This document shows, in pieces, positions 6,557-14,718 of a DNA stretch of 15,547 bases. A program made the translations under genes and the position numbers. Every line of letters begins with the position of its first letter. Within the stretch, counting starts at the first letter, position 1. This DNA is from Hyphomicrobiales bacterium. Its GTDB lineage: Bacteria; Pseudomonadota; Alphaproteobacteria; Rhizobiales; Beijerinckiaceae. The stretch lies in NCBI GenBank assembly GCA_900299065.1, contig OMIJ01000140.1, positions 1 through 15,547 of the forward strand, in the 5' to 3' direction. The notes under the pieces were generated by a model. It worked only from the letters and a program-made list of their open reading frames with translations. It searched no databases and was not told where the DNA came from.

Positions 6557-8961
6557 TGGCTTACAATCTCGTCGGTAAAAACTTCGTCCCGCAAGATGTG
6601 CTTGCCAAGGTTACGGGCAAGGCCAAATATGCGGAAGATTTCCGCGCCGATGGCATGCTGCATGCCAAATTGGTGCGCTCGCCCATGCCACATGCCCGCG
6701 TCAAAAAGATTGACGTTTCAGCAGCACTGAAAATCAAGGGCGTTGTCGCAGTCATCACACCCGATGACGTGCCGTCCTTCCCGCCGCCGCAAGATCCCAT
6801 CCTTTACAAGGAAGCCCTCTATGCTGGCGCACCGCTGTGTGCCGTGGCTGCGGAGACAGAAGAAATTGCAGCGGCTGCTGTTGAGGCGATCAAGATTGAT
6901 CTTGAGCCTTTGAAGTTTGTCGTTGATCCTCTCGACTCGCTTTTCCCTGGCGGTCCCAATGCGCGCGAAGGCGGCAATGTGGCCAATGTGCGTCTGCCCC
7001 TGCAGACAGTGAAGTGGCAGGCTTCCGATTTCAAGGACACGGAAAAAGGCAAATTCCCGCAGGGCAAGCCCTCGGAAGAATGGCATTATGGTGATCTTGA
7101 AGCCGGCTTTGCCAAAGCTAAAGTGATCATTGAAGAAAGCTTTGTGACGGCCGGCAGCTCGCATCATTCGATGGAGCCGCGCTCTGCCATGGCCTATTGG
7201 CAGAATGGCAAATGCTATATTCACGGATCAACCCAAAGCCAAAGCTTCATCATGCCGGGCCTTGCCCAGCTGATGGGCGTGAAGCCAGAAGAATTGGTCT
7301 ATGTCGCCGAATTCTGCGGTGGCGGTTTCGGTTCGAAAGGCACAGCATATCCGATCATGGCCGTTCCTGGTCATTTGTCGAAGAAGGCGAATGGTCGTCC
7401 AGTGATGCTGCGCATTTCGCGTGAAGAAGAATATGGTCAGGGCTCCGGCCGCGCCGGTTTCCAGGGCCATGCCAAAATCGGCTTTGCTGAAAATGGTCGT
7501 ATTACTGCGCTTGATCTTTATGTGGTGCAGGACAATGGCCCGAATATGGGCTTTGTCGATTTCCGCAATTCCGGCCATGCCGCATCGGTTGTTTTCCAGC
7601 CTGAGGCTATGCGCTGGCGCGGTACATCCGTGCTGACCAATACGCCGCCACGCGGTCCGCAACGCGGCCCGGGTGAAAACCAGACGGCTATGGCGCTTGA
7701 GCCCTTGATTGATCAAGCGGCCCGCAAGCTCGGCCTCGATCGTGTCGCGATCCGCAAGATCAATGCACCCAATAATGATTCCAAGGAAGGTGAGGAGCAA
7801 GGTCCGCTGACCTCTGCCTATCTCTCCGAAGGATTGGACAAGGGTGCACAGCTCTTCAACTGGGAAGAGAAGAAGAAGCTGTCTGGCAAGAGAACTGGCT
7901 CGAAAGTGATTGGCGTTGGTATTGGCAGCGCCTTCCATCCGGCCGGCTCGAATGGCTTTGACGGCCTGTTGCGCATTATGCCTGACGGCAAGCTCTATGT
8001 GCATTCGGGTGTCGGCAATCTGGGCACATTCTCCTACACATCAACAACACGTGTGGCTGCTGAAATCCTCGGCTATGACTGGAAAAATGTTGTTGTGGTG
8101 CATGGTCGCTCAGATGCACATCTGCCTTGGATGATTGGTCAGTTCGGCTCGAATTCGACCTTCACCGCCACGCGCACCAATTTCGTTGCTGCGCAGGATG
8201 CCAAGCAGAAGCTCCTTGAAATTGCGGCCAAGGATTTGGGCGGCAAGCCTGAAGATTACGATCTCAAGGATGAGAAAGTTGTCTCCAAGGCGGATGCCAG
8301 CAAATCCATGACCTTTGCACAAGCAGCTAAACGCGCGATTGAATTGGGTGATAAATATTCTGGCAAAGCTTTGCCAGAAGACATCAACCCAATCACACGC
8401 GCCTCTGCGACAGCTCTGGCTGGTACGGGCCTGATGGGCGTTGCCAAGGATAAATTGCCGAAAGTTGGTGTGACAGCAGGTCTGGCGACCAGCTATTGCA
8501 TGGTTGAAGTGGACGTTGAAACCGGATCTGTCGACATTAAGGAATATGTCGGCATTGTCGATTGCGGCACTGTGCTTCATCCGCAAGGTCTGCAAAGCCA
8601 GACTCATAGCGGCTCGATCATGGGCTTTGGTTTGGCGCTGCGTGATCGCATTGTTTATGATCCGGCTTTGGGTCTGCCAGCGACCGTCTCCTTCAATCAG
8701 GCCAAGCCCAGCTCTTGGCTGGATGTACCGGTGGATATGAAGGCCGCAGCAGTGGAATTGCCGGATCGGTTCAATCCGATTGGCGCAAAGGGCATGGGCG
8801 AACCCATTATGGGTGCGGCCGCCTCAGCTGTGATCAATGCGGTGTCGGATGCGCTGAACGGACATTATTTCCATCGCACGCCGATTGTGCCGGACATGAT
8901 CATCAATGCAATGGCTGATAAGCCGCAATCCTATCGGCCTCTCCAGGCCAACACGATGTAA
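6556..8961 (+). CDS. Molybdopterin-binding catalytic subunit of the hydroxylase (xanthine dehydrogenase family)
   Basis: The 801-residue large subunit should bind the Mo-cytosine dinucleotide cofactor and hydroxylate an aldehyde or N-heterocycle with water as oxygen donor. The N-terminal a/b hammerhead domain spans about 14-125. Cofactor motifs include CGGGFGSK (254-261), the loop TPPRGPQRGPGENQ (363-376) and SGVGNLGTFSYTST (484-497). The catalytic glutamate is Glu749 in GAKGMGEP (743-750). The 363-376 loop differs from the RGFGxPQ of true xanthine dehydrogenases, so the substrate is unlikely to be hypoxanthine, but it is not known. The protein has no signal of its own and would be exported folded with the Tat-bearing small subunit. 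GGGGAG just upstream serves as ribosome site; translational coupling is likely. Eleven bases separate it from the FAD gene. Confidence 0.95.
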   Translation: MAYNLVGKNFVPQDVLAKVTGKAKYAEDFRADGMLHAKLVRSPMPHARVKKIDVSAALKIKGVVAVITPDDVPSFPPPQDPILYKEALYAGAPLCAVAAETEEIAAAAVEAIKIDLEPLKFVVDPLDSLFPGGPNAREGGNVANVRLPLQTVKWQASDFKDTEKGKFPQGKPSEEWHYGDLEAGFAKAKVIIEESFVTAGSSHHSMEPRSAMAYWQNGKCYIHGSTQSQSFIMPGLAQLMGVKPEELVYVAEFCGGGFGSKGTAYPIMAVPGHLSKKANGRPVMLRISREEEYGQGSGRAGFQGHAKIGFAENGRITALDLYVVQDNGPNMGFVDFRNSGHAASVVFQPEAMRWRGTSVLTNTPPRGPQRGPGENQTAMALEPLIDQAARKLGLDRVAIRKINAPNNDSKEGEEQGPLTSAYLSEGLDKGAQLFNWEEKKKLSGKRTGSKVIGVGIGSAFHPAGSNGFDGLLRIMPDGKLYVHSGVGNLGTFSYTSTTRVAAEILGYDWKNVVVVHGRSDAHLPWMIGQFGSNSTFTATRTNFVAAQDAKQKLLEIAAKDLGGKPEDYDLKDEKVVSKADASKSMTFAQAAKRAIELGDKYSGKALPEDINPITRASATALAGTGLMGVAKDKLPKVGVTAGLATSYCMVEVDVETGSVDIKEYVGIVDCGTVLHPQGLQSQTHSGSIMGFGLALRDRIVYDPALGLPATVSFNQAKPSSWLDVPVDMKAAAVELPDRFNPIGAKGMGEPIMGAAASAVINAVSDALNGHYFHRTPIVPDMIINAMADKPQSYRPLQANTM

Positions 8962-8972
8962 GGGGTCGACCC

Positions 8973-9971
8973 ATGTTGATGAAAGATGTGATACCGGGCT
9001 TCGAACTCTATCAGCCCAAAACAGTCGCAGATGCCCTGCAATTGCTCGATAAATTCGGCAAGACCTCATGGCGTCTGGCTGGTGGCAATGACAGCATTGC
9101 CTGGTTCAAGGACCGGGTGAAGCGCCCCAAGCAGGTCATCGACCTCAATGGCATTGCATCCATGAAAGGCATTAAGGAAACAGCTGACGGTGTTGAAATC
9201 GGCGCGCTCGAAACATTGAGTGCGATTGAAAATCACCCCGTCATTCAGGCGAAATATCGCTTGCTGGCGGATGCAGCCGGCCATGTGGCCAGCCCGCAGA
9301 TCCGTAATTCCGGCACATTGGGTGGCAATCTGTCACAAGATGCGCGCTGCTGGTATTATCGCTCCGGCCTGCCTTGCTATCGGGCTGGCGGCAACACATG
9401 TTTCTCGGACACGCCGGAAGGCATGAACCGCGAACATGCCCTGTTTGATGCCAATCGCTGCGTGGCTGTGTCTCCTTCGGACGTTGCACCTGCAATGATT
9501 GCCCTGGATGCGAAATTCGTGATCCAGAATGCAAAGAAGGGACAACGTGTCGTCAGTGCCGAAGACTTCTTCATTGGGCCTTCGGTTGATATTACGCGCC
9601 TGACACAGATGGAGGCCAATGATCTGCTCGTGGCCATTCGTCTGCCCAAGGAATGGGCCAATGCAAAATTCTATTTCGAAAAGGTCACTGACCGTAAGAG
9701 CTGGGATTTTGCGCTGGTGAATGTCGCAGCAGCGATTGTGCTCAATAATGGCGTCGTCGAGCGCTCACGCATTGCCGTTGGCGGTGTGGCTGCAACGCCC
9801 AAGCGCATGGACGTGGCTGAAGACACGATCAAGGGCAAGAAGATTGATGCCGAACTGGCATCACTTGCGGGCCAATCTGTCACACGCAAAGCCCGGCCTT
9901 TGAACTATAATCACTTCAAAGTGCCGCTCATGGCCAATCTGGTGACACGCGCTATTCGCGATATCGCCTGA
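8973..9971 (+). CDS. FAD-binding subunit of the hydroxylase, with a predicted extra [4Fe-4S] cluster
   Basis: A 332-residue medium subunit that takes electrons from the [2Fe-2S] centres to an external acceptor. FAD-binding motifs are LAGGNDS (35-41) and IRNSGTLGGNLS (110-121); the C-terminal flavoprotein domain begins near 212 (KFYFEKVTDRKSWDFA). Directly after the second FAD motif comes an insertion with four cysteines, 126 (RCWYYR), 135 (LPCYRAG), 143 (NTCFS) and 163 (NRCVAV). This arrangement matches the [4Fe-4S]-binding loop of PaoB and of 4-hydroxybenzoyl-CoA reductase HcrB, and ordinary xanthine dehydrogenase flavin domains lack it. The start at 8973 follows AAGGGG with seven bases between; a second ATG two codons later is possible. 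It is the last gene of the operon and is followed by an intrinsic terminator. No maturation chaperone (PaoD/XdhC type) is seen in the window. Confidence 0.94.
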   Translation: MLMKDVIPGFELYQPKTVADALQLLDKFGKTSWRLAGGNDSIAWFKDRVKRPKQVIDLNGIASMKGIKETADGVEIGALETLSAIENHPVIQAKYRLLADAAGHVASPQIRNSGTLGGNLSQDARCWYYRSGLPCYRAGGNTCFSDTPEGMNREHALFDANRCVAVSPSDVAPAMIALDAKFVIQNAKKGQRVVSAEDFFIGPSVDITRLTQMEANDLLVAIRLPKEWANAKFYFEKVTDRKSWDFALVNVAAAIVLNNGVVERSRIAVGGVAATPKRMDVAEDTIKGKKIDAELASLAGQSVTRKARPLNYNHFKVPLMANLVTRAIRDIA

Positions 9972-9987
9972 TATGCGCTAAAACAAT

Positions 9988-10020
9988 AACCGCGCTGGCC
10001 CATGGCTGGCGCGGTTTTTT
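9988..10020 (+). terminator. Intrinsic terminator of the molybdenum hydroxylase operon
   Basis: AACCGCGC (9988-9995) pairs with GCGCGGTT (10009-10016), with a further inner GCC/GGC pairing, and is followed by an uninterrupted T run to 10020. It begins 17 bases after the FAD subunit stop and ends 21 bases before the next gene on the same strand. Confidence 0.92.
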
Positions 10021-10041
10021 ATTGGGTGAAAGGCTGAAGCA

Positions 10042-10968
10042 ATGGTCGATTATACAGTGGGTGTGGTGGGCCTTGGTGAGATCGGTTCCCCCATTGCCAG
10101 ACGTCTGCAAAAAAATGGCATTGAGGCTGGCGTGTGTGATCCCCATGCGTTGACCCAGCAAGCCTTTCTTGCCGAAGGCGGTCGCCATCCGCTCGCCACG
10201 CCTTTGCAATTGGCACAATTGAGCCAGGTGATCCTGCTCGCCATGCCCGATGATCCAAGCCTGCGCGAAGTGATAATTGGCAATAATGGCCTAATGCTGG
10301 GCGTCAAGCCAGGTTCTGTGGTTGTTGATCTGACCAGCACCAATCCCGATCTGGCGCAATCTTTAGCAAACCAATTGGTCTCCAAAGGTGTGCATTGGGT
10401 CGAGGCTTCATTGCTTGGCTCTGATCGCGACATTCGATTGGGACAGGCGACATTGCTGGTGGGTGGTAATGGTCAAGTGCTCGATTATCTCTCGCCTTTG
10501 TTTGCTGCAATGTCTTCCGCTCAGATCCGCACGGGCGGCATTGGCTCGGCCTCGCTGATCAAATCCATGGCTGGCCTTTTGGGCGGATTGCAAATGGCCA
10601 TTCACGGCGAGGTTTTGCTCATGGCCAAGCGGGCCGGAATTGAGCCTGCTATTGCACTGCAAGTGATGAGCATATTGAGCACTCTGACAGGCACGCCGCC
10701 CGCCAATCTTGAAACACAAGTATTCACCCGTTCGTTTGATTCAAATTATTCGCTCGATCGTTTGATTTTGGATATTCAGCGCGCCCTTGTTGCTGCGCGT
10801 CGCAATGGCACTCCGGCCCCTCTGTCAGCCGGATTGCTTGAGACCGCTTTGGCAGCGCGCCTTAATCAGGGCGTCAGTGGCGATTATACGGACATAGTGA
10901 AATGGCAGGAAAAAATTGCCCATGCCGAATTGCACAAGCAGTCTATAGTCTCCAATCCCGTGTCCTGA
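10042..10968 (+). CDS. NAD(P)-dependent beta-hydroxyacid dehydrogenase-like oxidoreductase
   Basis: A 308-residue member of the 6-phosphogluconate/3-hydroxyisobutyrate dehydrogenase superfamily. The Rossmann motif is GLGEIG (10-15); an Asp at 33 (GVCDPH) at the end of the second strand suggests NAD rather than NADP. The catalytic lysine is probably Lys174 (LIKSMAGLL). The usual substrate-binding motif DAPVSGG is replaced by EASLLGS (121-127), and the NN after the lysine is replaced by MA. It is therefore not a standard 3-hydroxyisobutyrate or tartronate-semialdehyde reductase, and the substrate is unknown. It lies just behind the Mo-operon terminator, with an AAAGG ribosome site, and converges with the alpha/beta hydrolase four bases away. 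It may be read through from the Mo operon or use a promoter inside the end of the FAD gene. Confidence 0.88.
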   Translation: MVDYTVGVVGLGEIGSPIARRLQKNGIEAGVCDPHALTQQAFLAEGGRHPLATPLQLAQLSQVILLAMPDDPSLREVIIGNNGLMLGVKPGSVVVDLTSTNPDLAQSLANQLVSKGVHWVEASLLGSDRDIRLGQATLLVGGNGQVLDYLSPLFAAMSSAQIRTGGIGSASLIKSMAGLLGGLQMAIHGEVLLMAKRAGIEPAIALQVMSILSTLTGTPPANLETQVFTRSFDSNYSLDRLILDIQRALVAARRNGTPAPLSAGLLETALAARLNQGVSGDYTDIVKWQEKIAHAELHKQSIVSNPVS

Positions 10969-10972
10969 TCGC

Positions 10973-11878
10973 CTAGTCCTCGGGGAGAGGATCAGGCAAA
11001 GGTTCGCCTTCAAAAAAGGCTGTCGCAAGAGCTGCAATTGCCCTTGGTGCATCATGATGCAAATTATGTCCCGTGTGAGGCAGATTCACATGTTTGCAAT
11101 TGCGCAGCAATTTGCGTCTCTCCTCAAGCCCGCCATTGGCAAGCGCTCCATTTAAACGCCGACCCGAGCTAACCCATAAAATAGGAGCAGAGATTCTGGC
11201 AAAACAGGCGGCGACATCTTCGAAGCGATAGGTAAAGGGGCGCGGTCCGCGATGCAGCGGATCAAAGGCTGCTTCCACTTGTCCATCCTCCCGCACAACA
11301 GTTAAAGCCTGAGCAAGAAAGAGGGCTTTATCCTCATCCAGTCGGCGATTGGCAGCACGCAAACGTTGCGAGAAATCGTGCAGATCAGGCGATGGGCGTT
11401 TGGGCGGGCGTCCGCGCAGACCATCAAGCCATTGACTGATTTTATCCGGCAAAAGCGTCACATCCTCATCCGTGAGGCCAAACGCATCAAGGACAATCAA
11501 GCGATCCATTCGCTCGGGGCGAACACCTGCATATAAGCCAAGCGCATTGCCGCCCATGCTATGACCCAGAATATTGACGCGTTGATCGGGAAAGAAATGA
11601 TCGATGATCTGGTCAAGATCCGAGACATAATTTTGCATCATATAGCTGTCAAGCGACCATTGGCTCTGGCCATGTCCACGCCAATCTGGCGCAATGATGC
11701 GCCAGTTTTCTGGCAAATGATCAACCATAAATTGAAAGGTCGCTGCGCAATCCTCATGCCCATGCAAAAACAGGACAGATTGAGGCGCAGACTCATTCCA
11801 GATCCGCACATGATAATCGAGCTGATTAATGGTCACGTGATGCGAGGTGGATTTAACTCTTGCTTGATACATGAACAT
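10973..11878 (-). CDS. Alpha/beta hydrolase
   Basis: A serine hydrolase of the alpha/beta fold, 301 residues from the ATG at 11878; a TTG one codon earlier would also be open but is less likely, and a further ATG lies at 11872. Numbered from the ATG at 11878, the oxyanion segment is FLHGHED (37-43), the nucleophile elbow GHSMGG (105-110, catalytic Ser107) and the catalytic histidine is near 271 in HTGHNLHHDAP. A cap region rich in Arg/Asp lies between about 140 and 225. There is no signal peptide, so it is cytoplasmic. Esterase, C-C hydrolase or lactonase activity is possible; the sequence does not decide. It is convergent with the dehydrogenase and divergent from the META gene. The ribosome site is weak. 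Confidence 0.88.
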   Translation of the reverse strand: MFMYQARVKSTSHHVTINQLDYHVRIWNESAPQSVLFLHGHEDCAATFQFMVDHLPENWRIIAPDWRGHGQSQWSLDSYMMQNYVSDLDQIIDHFFPDQRVNILGHSMGGNALGLYAGVRPERMDRLIVLDAFGLTDEDVTLLPDKISQWLDGLRGRPPKRPSPDLHDFSQRLRAANRRLDEDKALFLAQALTVVREDGQVEAAFDPLHRGPRPFTYRFEDVAACFARISAPILWVSSGRRLNGALANGGLEERRKLLRNCKHVNLPHTGHNLHHDAPRAIAALATAFFEGEPLPDPLPED

Positions 11879-12002
11879 CAAAACCCGCTATGGACGCACA
11901 TTAGTGACGCCGGGACATGAAGAGGCTGACTAAAGCCGAGATCAGCGCCTAGCACAATCAGGGCGGATCAGCCAATTGCGCAAAACTGACGGACCCAAGA
12001 TA

Positions 12003-12045
12003 CATTTGACCAAGACCTGATTTAGCAAAAGCTCATTTGGTCAAG
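12003..12045. repeat. Two copies of CATTTGRYCAAG spaced by about three helical turns
   Basis: CATTTGACCAAG (12003-12014) and CATTTGGTCAAG (12034-12045) match at 10 of 12 bases, with starts 31 bases apart. Each core is a TTG-NN-CAA palindrome, and TTGACCAA is also the exact reverse complement of TTGGTCAA. They sit about 70-110 bases before the META gene and 125-167 bases upstream of the hydrolase start. This suggests paired binding sites for a dimeric regulator of one or both genes. Confidence 0.4.
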
Positions 12046-12113
12046 AGTAGCCTTAAAAGGAAAGACTTGCTAAGAATTGACTGAATCACGCTAATAATCG
12101 GGCGGTAGGGAAG

Positions 12114-12602
12114 ATGCAGGGCAAGACGTTTTTAAAATTCGCAGGGATCAGCCTGGCTCTGTCCTGTATCGTGACGCTTGCCGATCCGGCTGCCGCTCAG
12201 CAAAATAAGGCGCGCTCTGCGCAACAACCCGCACAGCAACAGCCGCAGAAAATTCCAGAGCCTGAGAAAACCTTTCCAACAGGCTCTAGCTGGACCTTGC
12301 GCGAGGTCAATACCAAACGACTTGATGCAGGCCTAGAAGCGACATTGACCATTGATTCCAATAATCGCGGCACGGGCATATCAGGCTGCAATACATGGGC
12401 CTCGCCGCTCATTCCCGTGCCCGGACAAAGGCTCGCAATGGGCGCCATTGCTTTGACGAAGAAAGCTTGTGCGCCTGCCATTATGGCCTTTGAGCAGAAT
12501 TTCCTTCTCACCCTGCATTCAGGGCCCTATTGGGACATTGAGGGATCGGACCTGATCATCAAGACACCCAATACGACTTTGCGATTCAGCCGCGGCTATT
12601 GA
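12114..12602 (+). CDS. Secreted META/HslJ-domain protein
   Basis: A 162-residue exported protein. The signal peptide covers 1-28 (hydrophobic 8-22, cleavage AAA-QQ). A Gln/Pro/Ala-rich linker follows (29-52), then one META domain (about 53-160) with the family hallmark ISGCNTW (89-95) and the TKKAC...AFEQNFLLTL segment (115-134). META domains occur in HslJ, an outer-membrane heat-inducible protein linked to novobiocin resistance, and in secreted inhibitors. Cys92 and Cys119 are the two domain cysteines and could pair. No lipobox is convincing (ALSC at 15-18 is too irregular). The ATG follows TAGGGAAG, a good but close ribosome site; an in-frame TGA lies upstream. It is convergent with the ABC transporter, 31 bases apart. 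Confidence 0.85.
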   Translation: MQGKTFLKFAGISLALSCIVTLADPAAAQQNKARSAQQPAQQQPQKIPEPEKTFPTGSSWTLREVNTKRLDAGLEATLTIDSNNRGTGISGCNTWASPLIPVPGQRLAMGAIALTKKACAPAIMAFEQNFLLTLHSGPYWDIEGSDLIIKTPNTTLRFSRGY

Positions 12603-12625
12603 AGAAGCCGCCGCATACTCAGTCA

Positions 12626-12643
12626 CCGCGCCCTCAGGCGCGG
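12626..12643. terminator. GC-rich hairpin between the convergent META and ABC genes
   Basis: CCGCGCC (12626-12632) pairs with GGCGCGG (12637-12643) around a 4-base loop that includes bases of the ABC stop codon. No T run follows on either strand, so it is at best a weak or factor-assisted bidirectional terminator. Confidence 0.35.
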
Positions 12644-14682
12644 CGCAATTCGATTTTGCTATTATGAAATGCCATCAGGCTCGAGCGATGACCAATTGAG
12701 ATGATGGTCGTTTGCGGCAAATGCTCTGCGAGGGTCTGGTAAATCGCCGCCTCTGTGCTCTCATCAAGCGCCGCTGTTGCTTCATCAAGAAAGAGCCAAT
12801 TAGGGCGCGCGAGTAGAGCGCGGGCAATGGCCAATCTTTGTTGCTCACCGCCCGACAATCGCTGCGACCAATTATCCACCTCATTGAGATGAGCCACGAG
12901 ATCTGGCAGATGCGCAGCGATCAGCGCCTTGCGAATAGCCTCATCATCATAGGAATCAGCCAGGCTCGGATAAGTGATCGCTTCGCGCAGGCTGGCAATA
13001 GGAATATAGGGCTTTTGCGGCAGTAGCATTAAATGTGCATCCGCCGGTTTGACAATCTGACCATTGCCATAGGGCCATATGCCCGCAATGGCGCGGAACA
13101 AGGTTGACTTGCCAGAGCCTGAAGGACCTGTGACCAGAATTTTATCATTCGCGGAAAATTGCAGATCGAGATTGGGAAGTAGCAATCGCCCATTGGGCAA
13201 ATGCAGCGAGAGATTTTGGATGAGCAAATCTCTCCTGTCATGTTCTTCACTGGCAATGCGCGGCGGCGCAGCGCCCAGATTGCGTGCATTATCCATTGCG
13301 CTATCAAAGCTCGATAGACGATCAAGCACGGCTTTGTAATCAGCCAGTGAGACATAATAATTGATGAAGAAAGTCAGCGCGCCTTCAACTCGGCCAAAGG
13401 CTCCAGCCGTTTGCGACATCACACCCAATTCAACTTTGCCAGCAAAGTAGAAAGGTTCCGAAATAATATAGGGTATAATCGGGCTGAGCTGGCCATAGAC
13501 AGAGGTGAAAATCATCAAGCGTTTGCGACGGTCCACAATGCGCAGAAAATTATCCATTACCGCGCCGAATTTGCGACCGACCATGGATTCTTCTGCCTTA
13601 TCGCCCCTCAATAATGCGACCTGCTCTGAATATTCACGCAGACGGGCGAGAGAGAAGCGGAAATTAGCTTCATATTTCTGCTGATCGAAATTGAGCCGAA
13701 CCAGAGCGCGCCCGATCAAATGCGTGATCAAAGTTCCCACCAGCGAATAGATCAAGGCAATCCAGAACAAAAATCCCGGCAATACCGTATCAGTCCAGGG
13801 GATGGTAAAATTGGAGGATATGTCCCACAAAATGATCGAGAAGGAGACCAGAGACGTGACGGTCGACAAAAGGGTAATCGAATAGCCATAGGTCTGGCCG
13901 ATGAACATATTAATGTCGGCGGCAATACGCTGATCAGGATTATCGGCCCCTGTCTCTGTGATCGACATGCGATAATGCGTGTTCTGCCCCAGCCAATTGC
14001 CGACATATTGCGCTGTTAACCAGCGACGCCAGCGGATCTCGAAACGAGACTGGATGATATATTCGACTATATTCGAGAAAACGATGATCGTGACCCAGAA
14101 GGACCAGACGGTCAGCAAGAGGGACCAGAACGCGGCCTCATCTTTCTTCTGAATGGCATTGAACCAGTCTCGGCTGAAGAAACTCAAGCGCACAGACATG
14201 CCCACTTGCGCCTGATTGATAACCACCAAAAAGGCAATCATCGCCTTTGCAACATGGCTCTCACGCAAATGCATTTGACCAAAGGGCCAGATGCGAATGT
14301 CACGCATGTCGATGGATGCGAAATAAGGATCTGCAATGGATGTAATGGTCCGCACAACGCTAATGAAGGAGGCGAGATAAACCAGAATGCTGAAAATCGC
14401 CACCGTCAAAGGCAGCGGATCGGGCAGCAGATAATCTTTCAGAGCCGGCGGCCAATAGCCCGTTTTATTGACGAGAAAGGCACAACCGAAGGCAATCACT
14501 TCAACGCCAAATATGCCGACGAAAATTTTGAGAAAACTCGAGAGCTTTTGTGACCGCCATGTGGTCAGCGCACAGCCAAGACTGGCAAAGCCGAGCAGAT
14601 AGACCGACACATCAGAGGATTGTGTAGCAATCCCAAGAGTCAGAATTGAAAAGACGGCAATCAGCAGACTTAAAAGCTTCAT
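12634..14682 (-). CDS. SbmA/BacA-like ABC transporter with fused membrane and ATPase domains (YddA/ABCD type)
   Basis: A 682-residue half-transporter; two copies should form the working pump in the inner membrane. Numbered from the ATG at 14682, the first 115 residues hold about four extra hydrophobic segments. The ABC_membrane_2 domain follows (about 130-430), with the family signatures FSRDWFNAIQKKD (168-180), FEIRWRRWLT (214-223) and ADNPDQRIAADI (246-257). The ATPase domain has Walker A GPSGSGKST (519-527), signature LSGGEQQR (609-616), Walker B WLFLDEAT (629-636) and switch histidine 665 (GHRSS). All ATPase residues look intact. Relatives (SbmA, BacA, Rv1819c, ABCD) move peptides, cobalamin or acyl-CoA; the cargo here is not predictable. 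A TTG two codons upstream is also open, but the ATG has GGGG at a better distance. A promoter candidate lies just upstream. Confidence 0.9.
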   Translation of the reverse strand: MKLLSLLIAVFSILTLGIATQSSDVSVYLLGFASLGCALTTWRSQKLSSFLKIFVGIFGVEVIAFGCAFLVNKTGYWPPALKDYLLPDPLPLTVAIFSILVYLASFISVVRTITSIADPYFASIDMRDIRIWPFGQMHLRESHVAKAMIAFLVVINQAQVGMSVRLSFFSRDWFNAIQKKDEAAFWSLLLTVWSFWVTIIVFSNIVEYIIQSRFEIRWRRWLTAQYVGNWLGQNTHYRMSITETGADNPDQRIAADINMFIGQTYGYSITLLSTVTSLVSFSIILWDISSNFTIPWTDTVLPGFLFWIALIYSLVGTLITHLIGRALVRLNFDQQKYEANFRFSLARLREYSEQVALLRGDKAEESMVGRKFGAVMDNFLRIVDRRKRLMIFTSVYGQLSPIIPYIISEPFYFAGKVELGVMSQTAGAFGRVEGALTFFINYYVSLADYKAVLDRLSSFDSAMDNARNLGAAPPRIASEEHDRRDLLIQNLSLHLPNGRLLLPNLDLQFSANDKILVTGPSGSGKSTLFRAIAGIWPYGNGQIVKPADAHLMLLPQKPYIPIASLREAITYPSLADSYDDEAIRKALIAAHLPDLVAHLNEVDNWSQRLSGGEQQRLAIARALLARPNWLFLDEATAALDESTEAAIYQTLAEHLPQTTIISIGHRSSLMAFHNSKIELRRA

Positions 14683-14718
14683 CAGCAACCCCGTGAATGG
14701 TGCAAATCATTTTACGCC

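Noticed and set aside
7228..8004. 258-codon open frame antisense to the Mo subunit gene
   Set aside because: The sense protein has clear family motifs throughout. The antisense product is rich in Arg/His/Leu without recognisable domains and has no ribosome site; it is a by-product of the sense codon bias.
11879..11881. TTG as start of the alpha/beta hydrolase
   Set aside because: An ATG follows immediately at 11878; a TTG would add only one residue and has no better ribosome site.
14683..14688. TTG start of the ABC transporter two codons upstream
   Set aside because: The ATG at 14682 has the GGGG ribosome site at normal distance, while the TTG would lie directly next to it.
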